A stretch of DNA of 64,000 nt from IMG/VR virus record IMGVR_UViG_3300010401_000006, positions 1 to 64,000 of that record. One strand, 5' to 3'. Position 1 is the first letter of the stretch; the number at the start of each line of letters is the position of its first letter. A program made the translations under genes and the position numbers. The notes under the pieces were generated by a model that worked only from the letters and a program-made list of their open reading frames with translations, did not search any database and was not told the origin of the DNA. Below, one piece after another: positions 35,313 through 42,667 of this stretch. This DNA comes from a virus.

Positions 35313-35666
35313 ATGGATGGCGGGGGCCAGACAAACTCGAATGACGAAAGCGTGACGGCTGAGGCTGGCTCGCATCTGGTCAACCTGCGCCTCGAACTCC
35401 CAAAAGAATCTCCATGGAAGCAGCCTGCGGTTTATGTCGCGGCATTGGCATTGATCGTCTCGCTCGGCGGCGAGTGGCGGCGTTGGGTTGCGCTCGATGC
35501 TTCTAACCAGAAGCAGCACGACTATTACGAAGAGATCAACGTCTGGGAAACCGACGCCTTCAACCGCTCGAAAGATGTCGATGCCACGCTGAAATCTCGC
35601 TTAGGCTGGGACACCGACAAGATGTTCGGAAAGCTTAAACCGCCGCCAGTCCCAAAGGAGAACTAG
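35313..35666 (+). CDS. Single-pass membrane protein (117 aa)
   Basis: One helix near residues 39-54 (AVYVAALALIVSLGGEWRR), with a negatively charged N-terminus and a C-terminal soluble part with many aromatic residues. Probably an inner-membrane protein of the lysis region. The family is not recognised. Confidence 0.5.
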   Translation: MDGGGQTNSNDESVTAEAGSHLVNLRLELPKESPWKQPAVYVAALALIVSLGGEWRRWVALDASNQKQHDYYEEINVWETDAFNRSKDVDATLKSRLGWDTDKMFGKLKPPPVPKEN

Positions 35667-35667
35667 C

Positions 35668-35862
35668 ATGTCAAATCTGAGCGATGATGATGTCGCCGCT
35701 ACCCGCATCCACCACGCAGACGGAAGTTCTTCCGGTGCTACACCTGTGACTGCGCCGGCGACTACGTGGATGATCCTCATCAACTCGACCTCGATCGTCA
35801 TACCGGATTCCGGTGCCAGCGCCCTGCGCGACCAGCTCAGGACGCTCTGTTCGCCTCCTTGA
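35668..35862 (+). CDS. Hypothetical protein (64 aa)
   Basis: Starts two bases after the previous stop. The middle segment ATTWMILINSTSIVIPDSGA is moderately hydrophobic. Nothing else is recognisable. Confidence 0.5.
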   Translation: MSNLSDDDVAATRIHHADGSSSGATPVTAPATTWMILINSTSIVIPDSGASALRDQLRTLCSPP

Positions 35863-35868
35863 TATGCC

Positions 35869-36303
35869 GTGGCCGAAGTTGCTCCAAACGGAAGCGCCGC
35901 GCTTCAGCGATGGCTCACGATAGGGGCCATCGCGCTTGGGCTTATTGCGCCGATTGTTGGTGGCGGGTGGTGGCTGAGCAATCTGAACGGTCGCGTCAGC
36001 ACGCTTGAAAACCAGCAGCCAAGAGATTCCAGCCTGACGCAAACTAAGTTGGACGAGTTGATGCGCCGCATGGGCGCTGTGAACGCTGCTATCCAGACAT
36101 TGGAGATCGCGCAAGCTGATGATTGCCAGCAGTTTGCCAAGATCGAAACTCAGTTCGGCATCACCGAGACCGTGATAAACAAGGACAACATCGACAACCA
36201 GAGACACAAGGATGCCGTGAACGCAAAGATATTTGGCATTACTCCGTCCGGGATATATTACGAGATCAAGATCCCGCACGAAATTCAGAACTGTGGACAC
36301 TGA
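35869..36303 (+). CDS. Membrane-anchored coiled-coil protein (144 aa)
   Basis: GTG start with a TM helix at about residues 16-37 (LTIGAIALGLIAPIVGGGWW), then a periplasmic-facing heptad region (LNGRVSTLENQQ ... LDELMRRMGAVNAAIQTL). This is the shape of an inner-membrane spanin (i-spanin, Rz-like). The lipoprotein encoded at 36601 could be its outer-membrane partner. This is inference from topology and order. Confidence 0.5.
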   Translation: MAEVAPNGSAALQRWLTIGAIALGLIAPIVGGGWWLSNLNGRVSTLENQQPRDSSLTQTKLDELMRRMGAVNAAIQTLEIAQADDCQQFAKIETQFGITETVINKDNIDNQRHKDAVNAKIFGITPSGIYYEIKIPHEIQNCGH

Positions 36304-36306
36304 GTT

Positions 36307-36468
36307 ATGACCGACGATCCGAAAACCAAAGCCCTGATCCGCGCGCGTGACTGGTTCACACGGGCGCTTGTGAAAGGCCCTGACTTCCCGGAACCGGACT
36401 GGAACGAGGCGGGTGACCTGCTCGTGGACATTCTCGCGGCGCTCCCGGAATGCGAAGCCGGGACGTGA
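36307..36468 (+). CDS. Hypothetical protein (53 aa)
   Basis: Small acidic, helix-rich protein (MTDDPKTKALIRARDWF ... LLVDILAALPE). It overlaps the next micro-ORF (GTGA). No family known. Confidence 0.5.
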   Translation: MTDDPKTKALIRARDWFTRALVKGPDFPEPDWNEAGDLLVDILAALPECEAGT

Positions 36469-36557
36469 CGGCCTTAGTTCACGATCTGCGCGTTCTGGTG
36501 ACGGTCGCGGCCATCGTGGCGCTCTGGCATCTGGATCGGTGGCTTGCCAAGGCCTGA
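36465..36557 (+). CDS. Membrane micro-protein (30 aa)
   Basis: GTG overlaps the previous stop. Encodes one short hydrophobic helix (LVTVAAIVALWHL). A coupled micro-protein in the lysis region; low confidence because of its size. Confidence 0.35.
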   Translation: MTALVHDLRVLVTVAAIVALWHLDRWLAKA

Positions 36558-36600
36558 AATCGGGCGCACCTTCCCGCTCGCCTCAAAAGGGAAATCCTCC

Positions 36601-36972
36601 ATGAAACGCTTTGTTACCGCTCTGGCCGTGAGCCTCGCGCTCGCGCTGCCAATGGGCGGGTGCGGGACGTTGGGCTTAGGCTCGACCGCCCAGACCTCCC
36701 AAGACCTCCTAAATGGTGCCAAGAAGGCGTCCACGGCGGCGCACCAGTTCCACGGCACGGTGGCTGACCTGCTGACCACGGCGGCCCAGACGGGCGTCCT
36801 GCATGGCTCAGCGGCCGCCACGGCGAAGGAATACCTCGACCAGTCCGAGGGCTACCTGACCAAGGCGGACGGCTACATCGCCCAGGCCGACGCCGCAAAC
36901 GCGATGCTTCAGGTCATCGCCGGGAACAACACGACCGCACAGGCCGCCACGGCCATTGCGGCGAACAAGTAG
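36601..36972 (+). CDS. Lipoprotein (possible outer-membrane spanin, 123 aa)
   Basis: A signal with lipobox LPMGGC (Cys at residue 21) marks a type II lipoprotein. The mature part is Ala-rich and helical with repeated AAATAKEYLDQSEGYLTKAD segments. Rz1-type outer-membrane spanins are lipoproteins of this kind, though usually shorter and Pro-rich. Together with the coiled-coil membrane protein at 35869 it could form a two-component spanin. ATG 36601 is chosen because it starts the signal peptide. Confidence 0.6.
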   Translation: MKRFVTALAVSLALALPMGGCGTLGLGSTAQTSQDLLNGAKKASTAAHQFHGTVADLLTTAAQTGVLHGSAAATAKEYLDQSEGYLTKADGYIAQADAANAMLQVIAGNNTTAQAATAIAANK

Positions 36973-36981
36973 GAGGGTTCT

Positions 36982-37188
36982 ATGGGAACAGTGCAGATCA
37001 TACTCGCGGCCATTGCCGCCTTCCCGCAGGCCCTCGCTGAGGTCCAGAGCCTCTACGCAGCCGTGAAGGCCGATCTCAGCCCCGAGGACCAAGCCACCAT
37101 CGATCAGGCGTTCGCTGACGCCAAGACCTCGGACGCGGCCAAAACGGCCACGGCAGACGCCGCCCTCGACGCCGCATCCAAGGTTTAA
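36982..37188 (+). CDS. Hypothetical Ala-rich protein (68 aa)
   Basis: An AGGAGG site precedes ATG 36982. N-terminal hydrophobic helix (MGTVQIILAAIAAFPQALAE), then an Ala/Asp-rich tail. May be a membrane-linked accessory of the preceding lipoprotein. Confidence 0.55.
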   Translation: MGTVQIILAAIAAFPQALAEVQSLYAAVKADLSPEDQATIDQAFADAKTSDAAKTATADAALDAASKV

Positions 37189-37268
37189 CCCCGGCATTGC
37201 CTTTGCGAAGTTCGTCCGCGTCGCAGGGCAATTCCCATTCCGCGGACTTTATTCGGAGCTAGAACCCG

Positions 37269-37427
37269 ATGACAAAGGAAGACGCCCAGAAGCACGCTGC
37301 CACGCTGGCGCAGAGAGCGGCAGAATCTCATTCATGCGACGACGCCCTGAAATTCTCTCAGGCTGCGTGCAACGTTGCGAACGCCTATAGCGCGCTGGTG
37401 CACGCCGAACCGGCACCTATGCCTTAA
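37269..37427 (+). CDS. Hypothetical protein (52 aa)
   Basis: Short helical protein (MTKEDAQKHAATLAQRAAES ... ALVHAEP) with two Cys. The 80 bases before it hold no other gene. Unrecognised. Confidence 0.45.
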   Translation: MTKEDAQKHAATLAQRAAESHSCDDALKFSQAACNVANAYSALVHAEPAPMP

Positions 37428-37474
37428 CCGGGCACGCCGGGGCGGTTCACGTCCTGTCGGCTGTCCCAGCGTCT

Positions 37475-37510
37475 GAAAGGCCGTCGAGCGCCCAGACTTG
37501 GCGGCCTTTC
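37475..37510 (+). terminator. 9-bp GC stem, candidate terminator or attenuator
   Basis: GAAAGGCCG (37475-37483) pairs perfectly with CGGCCTTTC (37502-37510) over an 18-base loop, in the 105-base gap before the gene at 37533. Only three T follow inside the arm, so termination would be weak. Confidence 0.4.
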
Positions 37511-37532
37511 GCTTGTCAGGTAGCTTTCTCAA

Positions 37533-38063
37533 ATGGAAATGCGCTGGTGCCTATCGAACCGATTTGATCCTGCAGCGCGCGTTCTCGCTGACCGCCATTA
37601 CAATCGCCAGAAAATCGGCACACCGCAGTTTGCCCCGACAGGATCATGCGTCGTCTTCCTCACGGAGTGCGCACGGGCGTTCTGGATTACGTCCGCGCCC
37701 TTCGCGGAGTGGACGAAGCACGCATGGGCGGGTGCGTGGATTTGCTCGGCCTTCCGCTCGGAAGGGGCTGGGAAGGCGTCCGAACTCATCACGCAGGCCG
37801 TAGCGGCGTCTCTGGCGCACTACGGTTCGCCGCCCGCGCTCGGCATGGTGACCTTCGTCAACCGCGCCATGGTCAAGCCGACCATCGTTCGCGGGGAGAA
37901 AGTCTGGGGCTGGACCTATCGCAAGGCGGGATTTGTGGACGCCGGAGAGACGAAGGGCGGCTTGCTGGCGCTCCAACTCTGGCCTTCCGACATGCCAGCG
38001 CCGATGGCCGCGCATCCGCGCACAATGCACGGCACGCCGCTGTTTGACGCCATCAGGAACTAA
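37533..38063 (+). CDS. Conserved phage protein, GNAT-like fold suspected (176 aa)
   Basis: I recognise the layout from many phages (LADRHYNRQKIGTPQFAPTG ... ASELITQAVAASLAHYG ... GMVTFVNRAMVKP ... YRKAGFVDAGETKGGLLAL). It resembles an N-acyltransferase core, with the helix SEGAGKASELIT after a strand. The substrate is unknown. Because it lies near lysis genes it could be tried as a lysis factor, but there is no peptidoglycan hydrolase motif. Confidence 0.6.
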   Translation: MEMRWCLSNRFDPAARVLADRHYNRQKIGTPQFAPTGSCVVFLTECARAFWITSAPFAEWTKHAWAGAWICSAFRSEGAGKASELITQAVAASLAHYGSPPALGMVTFVNRAMVKPTIVRGEKVWGWTYRKAGFVDAGETKGGLLALQLWPSDMPAPMAAHPRTMHGTPLFDAIRN

Positions 38064-38115
38064 GCCTCAGTCCCAGCGTTTATCTGACGGGCCGTCACGC
38101 CCAAGGATACCCGCC

Positions 38116-38259
38116 ATGGTCACGCTGATCTTACTCGTCGCAGCCTTCGTGCTGTTTGTTCTTTCGGCTATCGGCGTTCCGAACCCGCCGCGGTTCAATC
38201 TCATGTCAGCCGGCCTCGCGTGCTGGGTGCTGTCCGTGCTGCTGACCGGGCGCATATAG
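38116..38259 (+). CDS. Small two-helix membrane protein (47 aa)
   Basis: Two hydrophobic segments (MVTLILLVAAFVLFVLSAIG and LACWVLSVLLT) with a short loop. Could be a holin-type protein or a small export-related peptide. Start 38116 gives a complete TM protein; the open frame upstream is a shadow of the previous gene. Confidence 0.5.
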   Translation: MVTLILLVAAFVLFVLSAIGVPNPPRFNLMSAGLACWVLSVLLTGRI

Positions 38260-38329
38260 TCTCCGAACGTTCATTTGCCGCCCATGGAGCGCAGCGGTAT
38301 AAGCCGATTTCAACGCCAAAGGATGAGCC

Positions 38330-38782
38330 ATGACCGCGCGTGAGATGCTCCGCGAAATCCTGCGCGCCATCCGGCGTATCGAAGAACTCTTGCGCCGCCG
38401 TCTGCCCGCACGGGGTGCGCATGTCTCAATCGCTGTCGGGCCGGAGACTATAGAAATGGCAAGCTTCAACATCCAACCCGGCCAGACCAAGACCCTGACC
38501 GCTGTTTTCTCGGACGCAAGTGGCGTTTCGCACCCGCTCGCCCAGCTTCCGACATGCGTCGATCCCGCTGGCACTATGACGAACATCACGCCGGTTGGAT
38601 CCCCGACCGTCAACGATCCTCAGTTCCAATGGACGTTCACGTGCGATGCGAGCGTTGCGGCTGGAACGACTGGCCAGCTCAATCTCGAGGGCATCAATCC
38701 TGACGGCGTCAAGGACGACGGCGATATCACCTATACGGTGACCACTGCCGACGATACGCAGGTCACGATCTCGGTCGAATAA
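38330..38782 (+). CDS. Ig-like beta-sandwich protein with helical N-terminus (150 aa)
   Basis: Residues 1-28 are a basic helix (REILRAIRRIEELLRRR). Residues 45-150 form a beta-sandwich (NIQPGQTKTLTAVFSDASGV ... TYTVTTADDTQVTISVE), as in Ig-like domains attached to virion or surface proteins. It is the last rightward gene before the bidirectional terminator. Confidence 0.6.
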   Translation: MTAREMLREILRAIRRIEELLRRRLPARGAHVSIAVGPETIEMASFNIQPGQTKTLTAVFSDASGVSHPLAQLPTCVDPAGTMTNITPVGSPTVNDPQFQWTFTCDASVAAGTTGQLNLEGINPDGVKDDGDITYTVTTADDTQVTISVE

Positions 38783-38806
38783 CCATCATCGACAGGGGAA
38801 TGAACT

Positions 38807-38831
38807 AGGGCCGTGGCTATGCTGCGGCCCT
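38807..38831. terminator. Bidirectional terminator between converging operons
   Basis: AGGGCCG (38807-38813) and CGGCCCT (38825-38831) are a perfect 7-bp inverted repeat over an 11-base loop. It lies in the 55-base gap where the rightward late genes (ending 38782) and the leftward genes (ending 38838) converge. T-rich sequence (TCTGCTTTA) follows on the plus strand. Confidence 0.6.
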
Positions 38832-38837
38832 TCTGCT

Positions 38838-39002
38838 TTATGGAAGCCTGAACACTCTCCATATCACGATCATCGCGAGCATGAACGGCAAGAACGCTGC
38901 CGCCGCGATGCGGACATCAGCCGGATCCTTCAGAAGGAGTTGAAACGCGCCGAGAAGTAAGATTTCGAATCCTGCGATCAGAGTAAAAACCTTGTCAGTC
39001 AT
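38838..39002 (-). CDS. Two-helix membrane protein (54 aa)
   Basis: The ATG at 39002 gives MTDKVFTLIAGFEILLLGAF and a second helix AAAFLPFMLAMIVIW. A longer open frame exists upstream but lies over the next gene. Last gene of the leftward cluster. Confidence 0.55.
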   Translation of the reverse strand: MTDKVFTLIAGFEILLLGAFQLLLKDPADVRIAAAAFLPFMLAMIVIWRVFRLP

Positions 39003-39004
39003 CC

Positions 39005-39184
39005 TCACCCCTGCTTCCGCAAAGCCACGACGTTCTCGGGGCGGGCCAACCTGTCCACCGCGATGCGAGCGAAACACTCGAAACAGTGTGATAGGTCGCA
39101 GCCACACGGTTTACGTGCTCTGGTGTGATGAAGAAACGCACTCATCTTCTCGATGCGGTCCTTGAGTTCTGGATCGTTGGTCAT
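39005..39184 (-). CDS. Small Cys-containing hypothetical protein (59 aa)
   Basis: Starts by ATGA overlap with the gene at 39181. It contains CGCDLSHCFEC (residues 27-37), four Cys that could bind zinc, and a basic C-terminus. Confidence 0.5.
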   Translation of the reverse strand: MTNDPELKDRIEKMSAFLHHTRARKPCGCDLSHCFECFARIAVDRLARPENVVALRKQG

Positions 39185-39399
39185 GGCTCGTCCTTTGCCA
39201 GTTCCAGGGCCTCTTCCATCGCCGTGAAGTCCGGCGCATCGTCTTCGGCGTCGGAGATCATTTCCACGACGATGTCGCGATTGCTCTGTGTCGCCATGCG
39301 CGCCTTCACGCCGCGAAGTTCAGCCATGTAAGTCTCGTGGACCTTGCGGAGGTCGGAGATTGCTGAGCGTTCGTCGCGGATTGCATCAGATGACAGCAT
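39181..39399 (-). CDS. Coiled-coil hypothetical protein (72 aa)
   Basis: Helical throughout (AIRDERSAISDLRKVHETYM ... DFTAMEEALELAK), with an acidic C-terminal half. Unrecognised; operon member. Confidence 0.5.
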   Translation of the reverse strand: MLSSDAIRDERSAISDLRKVHETYMAELRGVKARMATQSNRDIVVEMISDAEDDAPDFTAMEEALELAKDEP

Positions 39400-39408
39400 A
39401 AATACCCC

Positions 39409-39642
39409 CTATTTTGGCTGCTTTTGATGAAGAAGTTCCTGAACGTCCACGTCATCAGGAACGCCGCATGTTTTGCGGAGTTCGTCGATCTCTTGGATTA
39501 TCGCAGCAGGTAATTTGTCGGGCCGCTTCTTGTGCAGAACGTTCACCTCTTCCCAACGTGTGCGCTGGAGCGTGGCAACATCCTTCCCGAATGTGAAGCA
39601 ATTCACCGATAGCGCGACACTGAAAACGACCTCAGAAATCAT
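39409..39642 (-). CDS. Hypothetical protein (77 aa)
   Basis: The start at 39642 was chosen over the ATG at 39654 because GGAGAG lies 5-6 bases before it. Hydrophobic start (MISEVVFSVALSVNCFTFG), then a charged helical region. Unrecognised. Confidence 0.5.
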   Translation of the reverse strand: MISEVVFSVALSVNCFTFGKDVATLQRTRWEEVNVLHKKRPDKLPAAIIQEIDELRKTCGVPDDVDVQELLHQKQPK

Positions 39643-39664
39643 ACTGCTCTCCATCAGATAAATG

Positions 39665-39895
39665 TTAAGGGTTCACTCCATGATTGCCGCAGAAATCTTC
39701 CTGCGTCTCGACCTTGCACCTCTCCACCGCAGCGGAAAGGCGGGCGGGTTCGGTAGCGGGACGGCGCTTGTCGGAGATGTAGCTGTCGATGACAGTCTGA
39801 ATCTCCGCCGCGAGATCGCGCACGTTCGCCGTGGTAAGAAGGTCGTCCTCGTCGTGGAGTGCGGATGCGGCGAGGTCTGCTGCCGTGACGATCAT
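39665..39895 (-). CDS. Hypothetical protein, paralog of the gene at 53836 (76 aa)
   Basis: The N-terminus IVTAADLAASALHDEDDLLT followed by TANVRDLAAEIQTVIDSY aligns with the protein at 53836 (VSPRDLAASWLHERGFSGTA). The two share DLAAS-x-L-H and a TAN-x-x-x-L-x-x-E-x-Q line. They seem to be duplicated genes now on opposite strands. Confidence 0.6.
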   Translation of the reverse strand: MIVTAADLAASALHDEDDLLTTANVRDLAAEIQTVIDSYISDKRRPATEPARLSAAVERCKVETQEDFCGNHGVNP

Positions 39896-40170
39896 TTGGA
39901 TAGCCTCCGTGCGTAAGCGGCGGTGACGTATTCGATGCGCTTCTCTGGTCCGCAATGTTTGGTGCGATCAAAGGCGGCACGGAAAGAATACCGACCCGCC
40001 GCTGAAAGATGTTCCGTATATCCTGCGCCGTCTGGACGCCAGAACGCATGATGCTCGGCGGACCAGATAAAAACCATCTGCGCGTTCCACCAATTGCGCT
40101 GTTTCCAGTTCTCATAACCGCGCCGATTGATGCCGTTGAGCGTCACCCGATCACCACTCTCGATGCTCAT
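39892..40170 (-). CDS. Hypothetical protein (92 aa)
   Basis: Short beta-like start (SIESGDRVTLNGINRRGYE) and a Trp-rich middle (NWKQRNWWNAQMVFIW). Coupled to the next gene by an ATGA overlap. Function unknown. Confidence 0.5.
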   Translation of the reverse strand: MSIESGDRVTLNGINRRGYENWKQRNWWNAQMVFIWSAEHHAFWRPDGAGYTEHLSAAGRYSFRAAFDRTKHCGPEKRIEYVTAAYARRLSK

Positions 40171-40466
40171 TCGCCCGCCATCCCGCTCAGGGTGTTGATG
40201 CCTTTGCCTTCGTCGGAGAGAGTGACGGCAGCGATAGGCGCCGGCTGATAGATGCCAGCCTCGAAAGCGTCGAGTTCTGCCATCGCCTGCCGCAAGTCCT
40301 CGCGGGCGAAGTCGAGCACCTGCCGAAGGTTTGGCCGCGAGTGACGGAAGGTCGCCTTGTCGATGGCTTTATGCAGCCACTGCGTCGCGCCAAGCGCGTG
40401 CGTCATCGCCGGATGCAGATGATCGCTGACGAGATCGGAAAGGGCGGTGCGGTCTATCGTGGTCAT
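40167..40466 (-). CDS. Hypothetical helical protein (99 aa)
   Basis: Helical region with Asp/Glu (RQVLDFAREDLRQAMAELDAFE) of the size used in small early phage proteins. ATGA overlap with neighbours. Confidence 0.5.
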   Translation of the reverse strand: MTTIDRTALSDLVSDHLHPAMTHALGATQWLHKAIDKATFRHSRPNLRQVLDFAREDLRQAMAELDAFEAGIYQPAPIAAVTLSDEGKGINTLSGMAGE

Positions 40467-40771
40467 GGCTTGCCCGCCAATCCGCAGAATCCTACTGCGT
40501 CGAGAATCAGCTTGCCGTAGCTTCCTGACGGTCCTTCGCGGCGAACAATGCGACCTGTCTTGACGGCGCGCTCCGCCATGAAAGCGGGCGCACCGCTATG
40601 GTCCTCGCGAGTTTCGCGCGGATGCAGTTCTCGCCACGCCATGCAACTAGAGCCGATGCAATCGAAGTTGCCCTCCGGTCTATTGACCGCCGGGTTTTGT
40701 GAGCCGTCCGGCTGAAAGTTCTGCGCGCGCACGAACGGGCACCACTTCTTCTTCGCTTCATCTTCAGTCAC
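40463..40771 (-). CDS. Cys/His-rich hypothetical protein (102 aa)
   Basis: Cys at 11 (WCPFVRAQ), at 38, 43 (FDCIGSSCMAW) and near the C-terminus (FCGLAG). WCPFVR and C-I-x-S-x-C-x-A-W appear in many phage proteins that probably bind zinc. Early gene, no clear function. Confidence 0.55.
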   Translation of the reverse strand: MTEDEAKKKWCPFVRAQNFQPDGSQNPAVNRPEGNFDCIGSSCMAWRELHPRETREDHSGAPAFMAERAVKTGRIVRREGPSGSYGKLILDAVGFCGLAGKP

Positions 40772-40899
40772 GGTGTTCCTCCAAGAAAATATCGAACATG
40801 CTCACAGGTGAGATAGCCCGCACCCATCATCGAGAACGCGAAGGCAAGCGCCAGAGGAACGGCGATCAGCCAGAAGGCGGCGGAGCGGGGGCGGGTCAT
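40768..40899 (-). CDS. Single-pass membrane protein (43 aa)
   Basis: ATG at 40899 overlaps the stop of the next upstream gene. One helix (AAFWLIAVPLALAFAFSMMG) with a short tail. Confidence 0.5.
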   Translation of the reverse strand: MTRPRSAAFWLIAVPLALAFAFSMMGAGYLTCEHVRYFLGGTP

Positions 40900-41114
40900 T
40901 TGCGCACCTTGCGCTTCTTTCGGACGACGGGAATTCGAGGCATCAGATCGTCCCAATTTGTTGAACCTTGCGCATAGTCATAATCATCAAGAGGAACGTT
41001 TGCCTTCGTGGCGCAACCGTAGTCTTCGCAGAAGGCTCGCACGCACGGTTCCTGCGTAAGCGGGCAAATGAACGGCGGATCGTCATCGCCATAATCGAGC
41101 CCGGCGCCGCTCAT
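40896..41114 (-). CDS. Cys-containing acidic protein (72 aa)
   Basis: C17, C24, C29, C34 (FICPLTQEPCVRAFCEDYGC) suggest a zinc site. The tail is basic (RKKRKVRK). Overlaps by ATGA with its neighbours. Confidence 0.55.
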   Translation of the reverse strand: MSGAGLDYGDDDPPFICPLTQEPCVRAFCEDYGCATKANVPLDDYDYAQGSTNWDDLMPRIPVVRKKRKVRK

Positions 41115-41239
41115 TGGATCGGATGGCTCAGAAAGATGAACCCGAACAACACGACGCCGAACACGATCATCGCGCCTGCGAGCACCAGCGGTGCAATCCA
41201 TGCGGGCGCAGGGCGGGGGCTGCGGTGGTAGTTGGACAT
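41111..41239 (-). CDS. Membrane micro-protein (42 aa)
   Basis: Overlaps the next gene by ATGA. A single hydrophobic helix (LVLAGAMIVFGVVLFGFIFL) follows a Pro/Arg-rich N-terminus. Confidence 0.45.
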   Translation of the reverse strand: MSNYHRSPRPAPAWIAPLVLAGAMIVFGVVLFGFIFLSHPIQ

Positions 41240-41446
41240 TTATGCTCCCTGTTTTTGATCAAGCATTGGGCCGCCAATCCTCACGCAATAATCGCGCAAG
41301 GCTTTCGTCAAAGCCCTGAGATAGATTTCGGATGGCTCTTTGCCGCTGAGAAGCGGTGGCGTTGATCCGATGTAAAGCGCATGCTCCAAATCCGCAGCGA
41401 TCATGTAAAACGGATTGCCAGAATTCGCGCGGTCTTCGGTTGCCAT
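41240..41446 (-). CDS. First gene of leftward cluster, hypothetical (68 aa)
   Basis: Preceded on its strand by GGAGAG eight bases or so before the start. N-terminus ATEDRANSGNPFYMIAADLE, then a helix (EIYLRALTKALRDYCV). It begins at the divergent promoter region. Confidence 0.55.
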   Translation of the reverse strand: MATEDRANSGNPFYMIAADLEHALYIGSTPPLLSGKEPSEIYLRALTKALRDYCVRIGGPMLDQKQGA

Positions 41447-41538
41447 GTGCTCTCCAATTCAGCGTCCCGCCGGATCGCACCCTCGGGGGGCTGGGGATGT
41501 TGTGGGCGCGACCCAGCGGAACGAGAGGACGGTAAGGC

Positions 41539-41567
41539 TTGACAGAAGCGAATGTCAACGGGTATTC
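41539..41567 (+). promoter_or_regulatory. Rightward early promoter overlapping a perfect inverted-repeat operator
   Basis: The -35 TTGACA (41539-41544) and -10 TATTCA (41562-41567) are spaced by 17 bases. The -35 is the left arm of a perfect 6-bp inverted repeat, TTGACA-N8-TGTCAA (41539-41544 and 41553-41558). Because the repeat covers the -35 and spacer, a dimeric repressor could block the promoter. It lies in the 140-base gap between leftward and rightward genes. A reverse-strand promoter using the second arm as -35 is possible but its -10 is poor. Confidence 0.6.
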
Positions 41568-41586
41568 ATGTGCCTCACCGGAATAA

Positions 41587-41805
41587 ATGAGAAAAATCTG
41601 CATGGCGTGGCAACCGAAGGCGACAAAATGGGACTGGCGCAAATTCCTCACGGATGAGGAGCTGGCCTTTATGGAAAAGGCCGACAAAGCGGAAAGCCGA
41701 ATCGCTGATGCCCGCGCCGAATTCGAGCGAAAATATGGACGTGAGCGCAGCCTGATTGCCAACCGGGCGATCCAGCGCGCGCGGTATGCAGCGAGGACCA
41801 CATGA
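41587..41805 (+). CDS. First rightward early gene, hypothetical (72 aa)
   Basis: Follows the promoter by about 13 bases. ATG 41587 (MRKICMAW) or 41602 can start it. It has a charged helical body (DEELAFMEKADKAESRIADA) and a basic C-terminus. No known family. Confidence 0.55.
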   Translation: MRKICMAWQPKATKWDWRKFLTDEELAFMEKADKAESRIADARAEFERKYGRERSLIANRAIQRARYAARTT

Positions 41806-42029
41806 TCAACGGCTTCCACCTATTCCGCCCGTCCTATGCAGCGCGCGGGGCACTCGTGGCGATCATGGAACAGACCCGCAAGGGCGGCGAGGCTGCGTAT
41901 CTTGATGCAGTATGGCTCATGCGGGAGCCCGTCACGCCGCGGTCGAACCCGAAACAGAAATGGCCAATCATTGTGGCTTCCGATCTCGTCGCGGATGCCC
42001 CGCAGCGGCTGCGGAGTGCGGCACGATGA
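41802..42029 (+). CDS. Hypothetical protein (75 aa)
   Basis: ATGA overlap with the previous stop. A helix-like N-terminus (ALVAIMEQTRKGGEAAYLDA) is followed by a short beta end (WPIIVASDLVAD). Unrecognised. Confidence 0.5.
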   Translation: MINGFHLFRPSYAARGALVAIMEQTRKGGEAAYLDAVWLMREPVTPRSNPKQKWPIIVASDLVADAPQRLRSAAR

Positions 42030-42562
42030 ACTCACAAGACCTTAGGCAGTTTTGCAGCACGGACGAGAACCGCTTCAACATCCAAGCGCCGTTCACGCGC
42101 GGGCCGTTCACCTACGCCACGAACGGCCATATTTTGGTCCGAGTGCCGCGCCTCGATGATGTTCCGCAGATTGAGGGAGCTCCTCACGCGGAAGTCATCT
42201 TCGACAAGGCGGCTCCGCAGGAAGTCGGGCCTACGCCCGTTCTGAGCCTGCCGCCATACGAAACCGAAGAGTGCGATTCCATCCACGATTGCCCGAACTG
42301 CAATTGCTCTTGCGAAGAGTGCGGCGACACACGCGAGATCGAAGTGAAGACGTCCTGCACGGTCAACGGCGCGCTTTTTGATGCGAAAAACATGCGCCAA
42401 TTGGCTCAGTTGCCCGGCTTCAAGTTCGCGATAGAGCCGCCGCCGAAGCAGGGCACGCGTTTCGAGTTCGACGGCGGCGAAGGCTATCTGATGCCGCTGG
42501 TGCGCCAGTATGCGAAGCACGTCGCGGCTGACGGCACGGTCACGGTCAGAGACGAAGACTGA
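42026..42562 (+). CDS. Conserved phage early protein, Cys-cluster (178 aa)
   Basis: The N-terminal 45 residues (FTRGPFTYATNGHILVRVPR) resemble a sliding-clamp-like or phage DNA-associated beta segment. A CPNCNCSCEECGD cluster (residues 91-103) probably binds zinc. It then has a beta C-terminus. I do not know the function. Confidence 0.55.
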   Translation: MNSQDLRQFCSTDENRFNIQAPFTRGPFTYATNGHILVRVPRLDDVPQIEGAPHAEVIFDKAAPQEVGPTPVLSLPPYETEECDSIHDCPNCNCSCEECGDTREIEVKTSCTVNGALFDAKNMRQLAQLPGFKFAIEPPPKQGTRFEFDGGEGYLMPLVRQYAKHVAADGTVTVRDED

Positions 42563-42657
42563 TGCCCCGCAACTATCCCCACCCGATCATTCTCGTCGTC
42601 GCCGTGTCCGCGCTGATCTATGCGGGCGTCTATTATCTGATCTTCCACATCGCGTAG
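42562..42657 (+). CDS. Membrane micro-protein (31 aa)
   Basis: ATG overlaps the previous stop. One hydrophobic helix (IILVVAVSALIYAGVYYLIF) and almost nothing else. Confidence 0.45.
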   Translation: MPRNYPHPIILVVAVSALIYAGVYYLIFHIA

Positions 42658-42667
42658 GAGCGCCACA

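Noticed and set aside
37533-38063. Endolysin assignment for the 176-residue protein
   Set aside because: It has no peptidoglycan-hydrolase motif and resembles an acyltransferase-like phage family instead.
42026-42562. DNA polymerase beta-clamp assignment
   Set aside because: The YATNGHILVRVP strand is only loosely clamp-like and the protein is far too short, so it is left as a conserved unknown.
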